Source of the DNA: Cocos nucifera
Lineage: Eukaryota; Streptophyta; Magnoliopsida; Arecales; Arecaceae
Assembly: GCA_006176705.1 (NCBI GenBank)
Contig: QRFJ01000022.1
Coordinates: forward strand, 3,532,888 to 3,596,887
Length of the DNA: 64,000 bases
Reading direction: 5' to 3'
Shown: positions 9,804-20,524 of the stretch, piece after piece
How positions within the stretch are numbered: the first letter of the stretch is position 1
Layout of the letters: each line of letters starts with the position of its first letter
Notes under the pieces: generated by a model
The model's input: the letters and a program-made list of their open reading frames with translations, nothing else
The model's database searches: none
What the model was told of the DNA's origin: nothing
Made by a program: the position numbers and the translations under genes

Positions 9804-11815
9804 AGTGTTAAACCGTTCCTCGCGGGCTACAGCAATAGAAAAAGTTGGGATGCTCTCAGCAAGCTCGAACGTCTCCATAGCAGACTCAGCAGAAGAAAGA
9901 TCGGCCCCAGTGTTGGATGGTTTCGCTCCATCGCCGGCCTCCTCCTCCTCTTTCAGAAAGTCGAGATCGAGCTCGGAAAACCTCCAAGCCATTAAGCCTT
10001 CGTAGAACTCGAAGCTCTTGATGAACGCCTTCTGGTTGAAGGTAATGTTCAGATCCTTCATTTCGGAGGAGACTTTGAACTCTACGGCTCGGGCTGCCAC
10101 TTCCGAAATGAACTTTGTCAATTGGGCCTCCAGCTCGGCAACCTTGAGCTTGGCTTCTTTCTTCTCCTTTTCTTTCAGAGTCAACGCTGCCTTGAGTCTG
10201 ATCGAGATGGACTCCTCTCTTTGAAGTGCGTTGCATAGGCTCTCACTTTCCACCATCTTCTCCCCTGCAAAGCGCTCAGCCTCGGCAATCATCGTCTGAA
10301 GGTGATTGATTTCGATCTGAAGATCTTTTGGACCTTCAGCACCTCCGCCTCTAGACGATTTGCCCTCTTGATGTGGGCAAGCATGTGGTGGTCCGACTGC
10401 CATGAATAGATCGCTGTAAGGTGAAGGAAGAAAGGATGAGAAAATGAAAATGAAGTATGATGAGATGATTATCCTAAGGACAGTCCCAAGAGACTCCCAG
10501 AGGAACTGTCTCTGATCAAGGTCGGTCAGATGGTCCACCTCCTTTGGGAGGGTGAACTTGTTAATTAAATTTCGAACGATGTCAGGGTTATCGAATGGAT
10601 CCGCCCTCTGGTCTTCATTGCTGCCCTGGTCGGGCTCGTCCGGACGCACCTTATAAGCCTTCTTCATGACGGCCACTTTTCCTTTCCTCCTCTCCTTCTC
10701 TTTGTCGGCGGGGGGATCGGGCGTGCGATCCTCGGAGGAGAGATTCGCAGGCTTGGGGGGAGGAGATTCCCCCTCAGCGATGATGGCATGGGCAGTCGGG
10801 ATGACCTCGTCTTCCGGGCGGACCTCAGGAGCAGCATCGATGGCGTCAGAAGCCACAGGGTCAGATGCACCAATCTTTGCTCGTTTCAAGCTCTTGCCTG
10901 GGGTCTTCCCCTTTCTTTTCTTTTGGGCATAAAGGCCCTTAGCGAGCCTCTTTGCGGCATCGGTGTCTATCTCTCTAACAAAGAAAAAATTATAGTCAAG
11001 CAAGGTACATATGAAACCTTATGAGAATTCATATATATATATACACACACACACACACAAATGCACTTAATACCAGCAGGATCAAGAGGGCTCAAGTCAA
11101 GGTTGAACAAGGTCTGCTCCTTCAAAAGGTCAAAAAGGAGAGGAGCTCGGTATGCCTTGAGTTTGTTAGAAGACTCGAGGTCGGCTCCGTCCAGATTAGG
11201 AGCTCGACAGACTGATTTCTGGAGAAAATCCTAAAGAGGAAGATGAAGTATCAAGGTCGGGCATCGAACAAAGAAGTACTTTTCCTTTCAGTTATGAATG
11301 GAAGAAGAAGCATCTTTCAGTAATCCTTCTTACCGAACTGGGAGGAGAAGTACCACCAGTCCTTTATGGAAAGATGATGCTTAAAAATATAAAAATTTTG
11401 GAAAAGTGAGACAGTCGACTGAACTTCGGCCAGGCGATAGAGAGAAAGAAAGTCGATTACGAACCGAAAGTAGTTTGGTATGACAGAGGCAAAGGAGATA
11501 TTCAAAAAGCAAAATAGGACGACTACAAAAGGAGGTGGAAGTCGAAGTCCGGTACGCAAGGCTTTCAGATACAAGCAAAATTGACCAGTTGGAGGTGAAC
11601 TAGCACGATCATCTGACCCAGGGATCTCAAGATCGTACTCCAGTGGGATGCCATACTCTATCTAAATTAGGGAAAGGTCATTCGGACTAAGGATAGAAGG
11701 GATAGTGTCTGAAGCAAAAGGCCGATGGGACATGTTCCTAGGCTCAACCTTGGTCAGGAGGATAGGATCTAGTAAGGCCGGTCTGGACGAGCTCTAAGAA
11801 TCGACGGATCGAAAA
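9804..11815 (-). pseudogene. Antisense extra ORF of Tat element, truncated copy
   Basis: Read on the minus strand, antisense to the element. The N-terminal part (about 11815-11080) has phrases such as YGIPLEYDLEI, SPPTGQFCLYLKAL and LRLPPPFVVVL, resembling the plant family labelled putative gypsy-type transposon (Pfam Transposase_28). An intron of about 100 bp follows (near 10976-11076, with GT and a TTTCTTTGTTAG acceptor). It holds an AT/AC microsatellite at about 11033-11060. Downstream are a KKRKGKTPGK basic stretch, a proline-rich acidic linker and a coiled coil. The frame ends at 9804 without the coiled-coil tail kept by the second copy, and in-frame stops occur in the first part. Confidence 0.6.
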
Positions 11816-12451
11816 ATTTCAGAAGATATCCAGATCGAAGTAAACCCCCCAAAAAATCTCCAAACAGCAGGAAAAACAAAGTGCAAAAACTTATACGGAA
11901 AAACCAAAAGAGCAAGAAGAAAAAAAGAATAATTGAAAATAGGTGTTGAGAGGCTGACCTAAGTTGATTGAGAATGATAAAGAGACGATGAGTGCATTGA
12001 AAATCGGATGGAGGAATGCCTGAAACCAGGAAGGATGAAGGGAGGAATTGAAACTCTCAGATGGAAGAAGAGCAAGAGTTGGAGGGAGAAGGAGACTCGG
12101 GCAAAATGAGTTTCGGAGGAGGAAGAAGATCTTAAATAGTCGAGGAGAGGCTCGAAGCGGTTATGATTGTGAATTGCCTTCAGTCGATCTATGTGCACCG
12201 CATGTCCCACTCATCCCGACAGGAGAGTGGCAACGGGCAAGTCTTTAATTATGTCATACCTAGGACAGTATTGTGGTGAAAAATTTGAAGAGCCATCTTC
12301 TCGAAGTCGTTTCAAATTTAATGAGTCCAAGAGCTGAAGCGGTCGATGCCAAAGTATCTCTTTCAGACAGACGCGGAAAAAGAAAATAACTTCGACAGCT
12401 GCATCCATACTTTCTTCTTTCGAATTTCGAACTCGAAAGTAGGAAGACTAT
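9804..12451 (+). mobile_element. Truncated 3' internal tail of a Tat-type gypsy copy
   Basis: Homologous over its length to 21590-24262, the region between pol and the 3' LTR of the neighbouring element. It runs straight into the LTR at 12452. The left edge near 9804 is abrupt: homology to the other copy stops inside the antisense reading frame, and host-like sequence begins. Its pol and 5' LTR are absent. It therefore looks like the remnant of an upstream element that shares its LTR with the next one. Confidence 0.75.
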
Positions 12452-13638
12452 TGTAGGAGATAAACCCACTCCTACTGAAGTTCGACCAGAATGTCTGATC
12501 TTTGAACCAGCCCGCTCGATATCAGCGGCTAGGGACAAGCTTCCATCGAATTCGTATGACCTATCGGACTTCTTCTTCAGCCAAACTTTTTTAGCAGTCG
12601 AACTCCTGCTGAACTTACCCTTCGGTCGGACTACTTCATCAGTCGAACTCCTACTGGACTTTTTCTTCATCCGAACATTTTTAGCAGTTGAACTCCTATC
12701 GAACTTCTCCTTCGATCGAATTACTTCATCAGTTAAACTCCTGCCGGACTTCTCCTTCAGGTGAACTTCTTTGGCAGTCGAACTCCGATCGGACTACTTC
12801 ATCAGTCGAACTTCTGTCGAACTTCAAACTTCTTTAGCAGTCAAACTCCTGCCGGACTTCTCCTTCGGTCGGACTACTTCATCAGTCAACTCCTGCTGGA
12901 TTTTTCCTTCGATCGGACTACTTCTTCTCCTTCGATCGGACTCCTTTAGTAGTCGAACTCTTATCAGACTTCTCCTTCAGCCGAACTCCACCAATCGAAT
13001 TTCTTTTGGACTTCTCCTTCAGCCAAACTTCTCCACCAATCGAACTCCTTCCAAACTTCTCTTTCAGTCAGACTTCTCCACCTGTCAAACTTCTTTCAAA
13101 CTTCTCCTTTCATCAAACTCCTTTCGAACTCCTTTCGATTGTTCAGAAGGATCTCAGCACCGACTATCAATATGGCAAATAACGATCCACGCACAACTGA
13201 TCTCAAGAACCTCCGAGCTCCTCTGGAATAACATCAGTGAGGGATGCTCCATCACCTACAACCATTCCATCCGAACTCCAACTGGTACATCACGACAACA
13301 GACATTATCCTCTGTAATAAACTCCACGTGATTCTGAATGGCCTACTACCAGACGATTATGGCTGTCACTATCAGTTTGTTACGGGCTCTGCCTATATAA
13401 AAGATCCTTCATATATGCTTTCTTCTTAAAGCTCTGAGTTTTCTTCTAAAAATTATGCCAAAATCTCTCTGAGTACTCCATTTCTGTTGGCCAATAAAGC
13501 TAACCTGATCGTCGAAGGGTCTTGCCAGAGCCACCACCTCTGACTCTAGACTAGACTTATTTTGTAGGTCACCGATGGCAATCTCATCTTCTCCGACTCC
13601 AGTCTCGATTCCGACGACAATCAGATTTTGTACTAACA
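12452..13638 (+). repeat. LTR 1 of Tat array
   Basis: Starts TGTAGGAGATAAACC after a purine-rich stretch and ends TACTAACA just before the primer site. A TATA box TATATAA is at 13394-13400, leaving roughly 240 bp to the end. The first 700 bp are a degenerate minisatellite of GAACTCC and GGACTTCTCCTTC phrases. The same boundaries are shown independently by the related minus-strand copies at 32023-33042 and 37654-38638. That supports an LTR of about 1 kb rather than a 3.8-kb one including the antisense ORF. Confidence 0.78.
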
Positions 13639-13642
13639 GAAT

Positions 13643-13660
13643 TGGCACTAAAGGAAGGGA
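13643..13660 (+). other. Primer binding site of Tat element
   Basis: TGGCACTAAAGGAAGGGA follows the LTR end by four bases. The relatives at 37632-37649 keep TGGTGCTGAAGGAAGGGA, so this site has drifted by two transitions. The tRNA species was not determined. Confidence 0.65.
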
Positions 13661-13760
13661 CCTCTTTCTCTTAAGATTTTCTTGTTCTTAAAGGAGTGTT
13701 TAGCAGAGATCTCTCTTTTTTCTCCCTTAGAGTTCTTCTTCTCCAGCTGATCTCACGAGG

Positions 13761-15390
13761 ATGCCTTCCAGGAAGGCCTCGACTCAATGGTCAACCGCCT
13801 CCGTGGTCAGATCTCATCCAAATCTATCCGCCCCTGTCTCATCCCCGACATCTCAAATTCCATCGACAATAATGGTGAACACAGAGCAATTTAACCTGTT
13901 AGTCCAGCAGGTTAAGAGCCTCACTAAGCAGTGCAGGCCATGCAGCAGCAACGACCTTCGATACCGATCCAATCAGAACAGGCTTTTTTGAAACCCCAGG
14001 ATCCAGTCTGGGGATAACCAAGTTGGGTGAGTCAGTCGATAACTTTTAAAAAAGAGAAGCAGAGGATAGAGAGCCCCTACTCCGATCATGATTCAACCTC
14101 TAGGGGGACTTTGCCCCCATTCAGTGAGAAGACTTTGGAGATTTATGACTACGAGAATCTTTTGGATCGAAAACTATAAGAAATGAACCGACGGATCAAA
14201 AAACTCCACCATGCTCCCTCCTCTTACGGTAATGATATGTACACCGATCCTTCTTTCTCTCATCAAATCATGCAAGAACCGATCCCTCCAAACTTTAAGC
14301 TTCCCCAGTTCGAGAGCTATGATGGGACTACCGATCCGATCGATCACTTGGAGGCCTTCTGGACTATGATGCTGCTCCACGATGTGCCAGATGCCATCCT
14401 ATGTCGGGCTTTTTCATCAACCCTGAAGAGAGCAGTGAGAAATTGGTACTCGACCCTTAAGTCGGATACTATTTTTTTCTTCGATTAGATGAGCCATCAG
14501 TTTGTGGCTCATTTTATCAGCAGTCGACGTCCTCGATAAGGCTTGAACTTTCTTATCAACATCAGACAGGAGGAAGAAGAATCCATACGAGCCTATGTCA
14601 TCCGTTTCAACGCCGCTGCACTGGAGGTTCGAAACTTGGACCAATCTGTTGCAATGGCCATACTGAAGGACAGCTTTAAGAAGAATAATTTGCTGTTCTT
14701 CTTAAAGAAGAAGTATCCTAGAAATTTTGCTGATATGCTAGCTCGGGCTGAAGGTTATGCCCGAGCATAAGAGGCCTTCAAGGCCAAGAATAATGAAGCT
14801 ACTGGAGAGCGACGAGCGGATGAATCAAGTATGCCCGCTGCTATTGAAAAGCTGAGTGAAGCTCGGTCGCACTCCCGAACTCCTTCCGAATGTAAGCGAG
14901 CCCGAACTCCTCTTCAAACTCGAAGGCAAAGAAGCCCGAATAGAAGGGCACGATGGGGCTCCCCCCCTCAGAAGGTTTCACAACTATGCTCTCCTCAATG
15001 CTTCAAAAACCTAAGTGCTAATAAAAATCAAAGAGCAGCTGTCGAGATCGAAGAGGATGCACACTCATCCTGACAAGTGCAATTTCAGCAAATACTACCT
15101 CTACCATCGTGACTACGGTCACGATACTGAGGAATGCATTCAGCTCCAAGACAAGATCGAGGAGCTCATCAGGCGAGGCAGGCTTGGTCGATTCTTACGA
15201 CGTCGATCTGAAGGACGAAAAGATCGACCAAGAGCGCTACCACAAATAGAGTCGCCAAGGAGGGAGGAAGGTATCATCAACACCATCTATAGGGGACTTC
15301 GGCGAGGGAAGGCTAGCGAATCGATGAAGCCAATGAAAAGATAGAGAATTGAGGAGCCCATAGCTTTTATCGATGAGGATGCCTAAGGAG
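13761..15390 (+). pseudogene. Tat gag, degenerate
   Basis: Starts at ATG 13761 (MPSRKAS). Gag blocks recur in order: EQFNLLVQQVKSL, MQEPIPPNFKLPQFESYDG, DPIDHLEAFWTMMLLHD, EESIRAYVIRFNAAALEV, and the histidine-cysteine block LYHRDYGHDTEECIQL with KIEELIRRGRLGRFL. That last block is characteristic of Tat Gag and replaces a classic CCHC knuckle. At least four frameshifts or stops (near 13990, 14170, 14490 and 14770) interrupt it. The gag reading frames at 36148-37532 and 39299-40674 are from the same family and align block by block. Confidence 0.85.
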
Positions 15391-15404
15391 TTTAGTTTTC
15401 GCAC

Positions 15405-15640
15405 AACGATATGGTTGTAATTTCTTTAAACATTACTGATTACGATGTACGCCGTATTCTGATAGATAATAAAAGTTTTACTGATATTTTATTTTATGAT
15501 GCTTTCTCTAAAATGTCTGTATCCAATGACGATCTAGGACCAACGAACTCTCCATTATTGGGCTTCATTGGCGATGCTGTGCCAGTTGAAGGAATAATAA
15601 CACTGACCGTGACTACAGGGCAATACCTAAAATGAGCCAA
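15405..15640 (+). pseudogene. Tat aspartic protease, active site lost
   Basis: The frame MVVISLNITDYDVRRILIDN continues to FYDAFSKM and a DAVPVEGIITLTVTTG block, matching the retropepsin domain after Gag. The catalytic motif, normally DSGS or DTGA followed by SADILF, reads DNKSFTDILF here. The serine/threonine-glycine is gone and the enzyme would be dead. The frame ends at a TGA at 15633. Confidence 0.75.
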
Positions 15641-15827
15641 AGCATAGGTCAACTTTCTGGTTGTGAAGGCTCTATCAGTCTACAACGTAATTCTCGATCA
15701 ACCTGATCTAAATGCACTCCGAGCTGTGGTGTCGATCTACTATCTAAAAATAAAGTTTCCAACGAGCTACGAAATTGAGGAGGTTAGAGGAGATCAGGTT
15801 TTGGCAAGGCACTGCTAATCCATCACT

Positions 15828-16800
15828 TTGCAAAATAATAGCCAACCCGACCCTTGCTCGGTTGATGGTCTGGATGTCCGTGACGATCTTACTGAAGAGC
15901 AGGATGAACCTAAGGAAGACTTTGTAGCTATCCCTCTGAATGATGAAAATGTAGGACACACGATGCAAATCAGCTCCAACCTGAGGGATGAAGTTCGGAA
16001 GCAGCTCATCGTCTTTCTATGGAAGAATGCCGACATCTTCGCTTGAATCCCAATGGATATGCCAGAAATTAATGCCGAGATCATGGAACATCGGCTAGCT
16101 GTTGATCCCAAATACAAGCGGGTTAAAAAAAAAATTTGGGGCCATGCACTAGAAAAACAGAAGGCGATAGTGGAAGAAGTGGATAAACTCCTCAAAGTCG
16201 GATTCATCTGAGAAGTCCACTATCCAAGTTGGGTTTCTAATGTGGTCCTGGTTAAGAAGGCCAACGATAAATAGAGAATATATATTGACTTCAAAAAGCT
16301 GAACAAGGCCTACCCAAAGTATAGCTATCCTCTATCCAGAATTAATTAATTAGTGGATGCAACCTCGGGCCATGAGCTCCTCACATTTATGGATGCTTTT
16401 TCTGGCTACAATCAAATTCAGAAAGCACCAGAGGATGAGGAGAAAACTACTTTTATTACTAATCGTGGTCTTTATTATTATAGGATCATGTCCTTCGGAC
16501 TTAAAAATGCAGGCACAACTTACTAATGCCTGGTTAATAAGATCTTCAAAAAGTAGATCGGCTGCAACATGAAAGTCTACGTAGATGATATGCTTGTAAA
16601 GAGCCGGACCTCATCCAATCACATCGCCGACCTTGAAGAGACCTTTAACATCCTTTAAAGATACAAGATGAACTTGAACCCGACTAAATGCACCTTCGAA
16701 GTGACCTCAAAAAAATTCTTGGGGTTCATGGTCTCAAGACGGGGGATCGAGGCTAATCCGAAGAAGATCCGAGCCATTTAGAAGATGATCACCCCAAAAT
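15828..16800 (+). pseudogene. Tat reverse transcriptase, stops and frameshifts
   Basis: Reading with stops as breaks gives the gypsy RT blocks: EHRLAVDPKYK, EVDKLLKVGFI, HYPSWVSNVVLVKK, RIYIDFKKLNKAYPK, LLTFMDAFSGYNQI, TTFITNRGLYYYRIMSFGLKNAG, the catalytic YVDDMLVKS near 16579-16605, and FLGFMVSRRGIEANP. The YVDD box is intact. In-frame stops (for example near 16045, 16210 and 16345) rule out a working polyprotein. Position and spacing between protease and RNase H are normal. Confidence 0.88.
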
Positions 16801-16923
16801 TAATAAAAAAAGTCCAACGCTTAATTGAAAAGATGGCATCCTTAAATCGCTTTGTCTCAAAGTCGGCCGAGCGATGTATGCCCTTTCTTTCAAGTCCTCA
16901 AGCAACCAAAAAATTTCTACTAG

Positions 16924-17471
16924 ATGGCAGAGTGCCAACAAGCATTCGAAGAATTCAAGAACTACCTCGATTCGCCCCTACTATTGATAAAGTCTGAGCC
17001 TAAAGAAGAATTATTCCTATACCTGGTGGTCTCTGCTACAGCACTAGCAGCAGTCTTGATCAAGGAAGAGGCAAAAGTGCAACAGCCGATCTACTACATG
17101 AGTCGAGTCTTGAGAGATGGAGAGATCAGGTACACTAAATTTAAAAATTGACTTACGCTCTTCTAATTGCAGCCAGGAGATTTTGGCTTTACTTCCAGGG
17201 ACATACCATAATACTCCTCACCGATCAACCAATCAAAGCAATTCTTCATCGAACATATGCGTCTGGAAGAGTAGTGAAATGGGCTATTGAGCTGACAGAG
17301 TTTAACATCAATTATCAACCTCGATCGTCAATCAAAGCTCAGATACTGACCAATTTTATAGCTGAATGCACGATCCCGGATGGGGCCAAACCTGAGCAGA
17401 ATGAAGCCAGCATTCCATGGTTGCAGTCAAGCTCCCTCGAAGAAAGAGAGGACCTTTTCGAAGGCTTCTAA
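16924..17471 (+). pseudogene. Tat ancestral RNase H domain
   Basis: Continues from RT with QQAFEEFKNYLDSPLLL, LYLVVSATALAAVLIKEE, QQPIYYMSRVL and TKFKN, then in a shifted frame LLTDQPIKAILHR, GRVVKWAIELTEFNINYQPR and AQILTNFIAE. This is the RT-linked RNase H of gypsy elements. In the Tat group it is often partly degenerate because a second RNase H follows. Confidence 0.82.
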
Positions 17472-17474
17472 ACC

Positions 17475-17840
17475 TTGTATGTGGATGGCTCTTCCAATGC
17501 TTTTGGCGTAGATGCTGGACAGATCCTGATCAATCCCAAAGGGGTCATCGTCGAGTATGCACTATGCTTTGAGTTTTCGGCAACAAACAATGGGACAGAA
17601 TATGAAGCTCTGATAGCGGAACTCAAGATTGCCAAGAAATTAGAAGTCAATCGGCTTCAAGTCTACAGTGATTCGCAGCTGATGGTGGAACAGGTTGGTG
17701 GCAACTACGAAGCTTGGGAGGAAAACATGACGAAGTATCTTGAAAGAGTGAAGAGCCTGATCCCAGCCTTCAATGGCTTTAGCATCCAGCAAATTTCAAA
17801 GGCAGGGAACGCCAGAGCCAACCTCCTATCCAAGTTGGCC
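17475..17840 (+). pseudogene. Second, archaeal-type RNase H of Tat element
   Basis: An open stretch beginning YVDGSSNAFGVDAG, with TNNGTEYEALIAEL, VYSDSQLMVEQVGG and GNARANLLSKLA. It shows the acidic residues D (DGSS), E (TEYEAL) and D (YSDSQL) expected for RNase H. This domain is distinct from the ancestral RNase H just upstream, and the pair is a known signature of the plant Tat clade. The frame stays open to 18128, the longest surviving pol stretch here. That could be chance or slower decay. Confidence 0.85.
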
Positions 17841-17899
17841 ACACTCGCCCCCAACGAGCTTCCCAAAGAAGTATACTTTGAAGTGTTGAAATGCCCGAG

Positions 17900-19170
17900 T
17901 ACGAAAGAACCGCAGGTTGCAATGCAGATCGACCATGAGCCCTACTGGACCGATCCATTGATTACTTATCTCAAAGATGGGACACTCCCCTATGATCCGA
18001 AGGAGGCTCGAAAGTTGAGAAATCAGGCATCCTGGTATGTCTTCTATGAAGGCAAACTGTATAAAGGATCATACTTGTTGCCACTTTTGAGGTATCTCCG
18101 ATATTTCGAAGCTGATTTTGCATTATGAAAAATGCATAAAAAAATTTGTGAAAGTCATGTAGGAACCAGATCCTTATCACACAGACTACTTCGACAGGAT
18201 TACTATTGACCGACGTTGTACCATGATTCTAGAGAATATATCAGAAAATATGATCGCTGTCAAAGAAATGCAAATATCCAAAGACAATCGACCTCCAAGC
18301 TTATACCCTTGAGTACCAAGTGGCCATTTGCATAATGGGGCATGGATATACTCGGATCCTTTCCGACGGCATCTGGACAATGGGAGTTTCTCTTAGTTGT
18401 GATCGACTACTTCACCAAATGGATCGAGGCCGAATTTCTAGCAAAAATCACTGAAGCTAAGGTGCAGGACTTCATTTGGAAGTCAGTTGTTTGCAGATTT
18501 GGTCTGCCTCGGACCCTTATAATAGATAATGGGTAGCAGTTCGCAGGGATGAAATTTGTAAAGTTCTGTGAAGACTTGAACATCTTTCATAACTTCACGT
18601 CGGTGACCTATCCCCAAGCAAATAGTGAAGTAGAGGTGACCAACAGGACTCTATTGCAGATATCAAGGCAAGGCTTGAAAGAGTAAGGAGGACTTAGATA
18701 GATGAACTCTACCATATACTTTGAAAGTACCGAACTATCCAAAGATTGTCAACTAAAGAAACATCATTTGCCTTAACCTTTGGAATGGAGGTAATCATCC
18801 TGATTGAGCTCAAGCTCCCGTCGGCATGGGTCATAGCCTTCAATGAGCAGCATAATTTATAAGATCTCAAAGCTAACCTCGACCTGCTGGAGGAAAAATG
18901 AGAAAAAGCCCAAATTTGGATGGCTACTTACAGACGAAAGATGGTCTGATACTACAACTCTAGAGTCAAGAACAAAGTATTTAAAGTGAGGGACTTGGTG
19001 CTTCGACGAGCAGCTATTTCTCAGTCCTAGAATTAAGGAAAGCTCGCTCCAAATTAGGAAGGATCTTACGAGATCAAAGAAGTCGTCCGACCTGGAACAT
19101 ACTATTTGAGGGAGCTGGGAGGAGCGAATTTACCCTGACCATAGAATTTAAAAAACCTATGAATATATTA
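17900..19170 (+). pseudogene. Tat integrase, degenerate
   Basis: Traces of the zinc-binding HHCC region (HVGTRSL, YDRCQRNA) near 18150-18280 are followed by the catalytic core MDILGSFPTASGQWEFL, VVIDYFTKWIEAE and GLPRTLIIDNG (to 18536). After a stop come PQANSEVEVTNRTLLQ, ETSFALTFGMEVIILIEL, and the C-terminal VRPGTYYLRELGGAN with the final NL-PMNIL-like end near 19150. No chromodomain follows. Stops and indels are frequent. The same C-terminal fragment reappears in the gag-only relatives at 35800-35940 and 38950-39090 on the minus strand. Confidence 0.82.
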
Positions 19171-19254
19171 CCAATGATTTGATTGCAATAAAATCCTCCT
19201 ACTTTAACATCCTAATCTTTATTGTACATCTGTAATGATGGAGGGTTACCTCCC

Positions 19255-20110
19255 AAACTTGACCATGCAATGAGCGTAGCCATATTAGGAACAGGAGGAG
19301 GACCTCATCTTAACATGAGCAAAGTCAAAGACCTCATTAACTTAAGATGAGATGAGACGAGAGGCTCTAACAACGGTCCTAATGTGTCCCTATAACCATC
19401 TTAAAAATAGGAGGATCTCGTCCTGACGTGAGTAAAGTTGAAGGCCTCATTTACTTAAGATGAAATGAGGGGAGAGGTCTCGACAATGGCCCTAATGTGC
19501 CCCTATAGCCATGTTAGGAATAGGAGGAGGACTTTATCCTAACATGAGCAAAGTCGAAGGCCTCGTTTACTTAAAACGAGATGAGAGAAGAAGTCCTAAT
19601 GTGCCCCTATAGCCATGTTAGGAATAGGAGGAGGACCTCGTCCTAACATGAGCAAAGTCGAAGGCCTCATTTACTTAAAACGAGATGAGAGGAGAGGCTC
19701 TGATAATGGCCCTAATGTGTTCCTACAGTCATGTTAGAAATAGAAGGAGGACCTCATTCTAATATGAATAAAGTTGAAGGCCTCGTTAACTTAAGACGTG
19801 ATGAGGGAAGAGATCCTGACAATGATCCTAATATACCCCTACAGCCATGTTAGGAACAGGAGGAGGACCTCATCCTAATATGAGCAAAGTCGAAGGCCTC
19901 ATTAACTTAAGACAAGATGAGGAGAGAGACCTTGACGATGGCTCTAATGTGCCCCTACAACTGTATCAGAAATAGGAGAAGAACCTCGTCCTAACATGAG
20001 CAAAGTAAAAAATCTCGTTGACCTAAGACGAGGTGAGGGGAGAGGCTTCGACAATGGCCCTAACGTGTTCCTACAGCCATATTAGAAATAGGGAGAAAAT
20101 CTCATCCTAA
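19255..20110 (+). repeat. Post-pol tandem repeats, about 116-bp unit, 8 copies
   Basis: Eight diverged units starting near 19280, 19393, 19507, 19611, 19727, 19843, 19960 and 20078. Each contains a phrase like GCCATGTTAGGAATAGGAGG, a CTCGTCCTAACATGAG segment and an AAGACGAGATGAGG segment. The first two contain complementary parts (TGTTAGGA and TCCTAACA), so each unit can fold into a short hairpin. Tandem repeats after pol are known in Retand-like members of the Tat group. A scrap of the same unit remains at about 35655-35710 on the minus strand. Confidence 0.88.
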
Positions 20111-20524
20111 TGCAAGTAAATCCGAGAATCTTGCAAACTTAAGCCGAAAAAAAGGATGGCCTGTCTAGTGGTCCCAAACGGACCCCCAACCTAAAGCAAA
20201 GGGAAGGAAGAAATCTTGTCACCAATCCTCACATGCATTTTTCCTACGACTACCCAACCGTATGAGATGCAAGAAGGGAAATCATGCCCAGATTCGCGAA
20301 AAGAACCTCATATGGGTATCCACAACAACCATTTTATCGAGAGACAACATAGAAAAAAGACAAAAAGGAGAAAATGAAGACACAAGCAAGCATTGAGTTC
20401 ATGTAAGGTGAATAATGATGAAAAAATGTATCATCTTATTATAAATATAAGTTCATTATAAGCAAAATAAAGATCGACAAGACTGATTACATGAAAAGAA
20501 AGAATAAAAAGAAAGGCCGAAGCC
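20111..20524 (+). other. Spacer between repeats and antisense ORF
   Basis: No coding signal on either strand. It lies just beyond the stop of the antisense frame, so it would serve as that transcript's 3' UTR. AT-rich words near 20440-20475 could include its polyadenylation signal, but none is clear-cut. Confidence 0.4.

Noticed and set aside
12260..13331. Serine/leucine/phenylalanine-rich frames with repeated LLPDFSFSRT-like units
   Set aside because: They lie in the CT-rich minisatellite part of the Tat LTR and recur as its translation at 24431-24745 and, on the minus strand, at 38126-38413 and 41198-41764.
9804..13638. A 3.8-kb LTR including the antisense ORF
   Set aside because: The purine tract and TG start at 12452 and 24263, and the independent copies ending at the equivalent point (33042, 38638, 41797), favour a 1-kb LTR. 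The longer version is kept only as an alternative.
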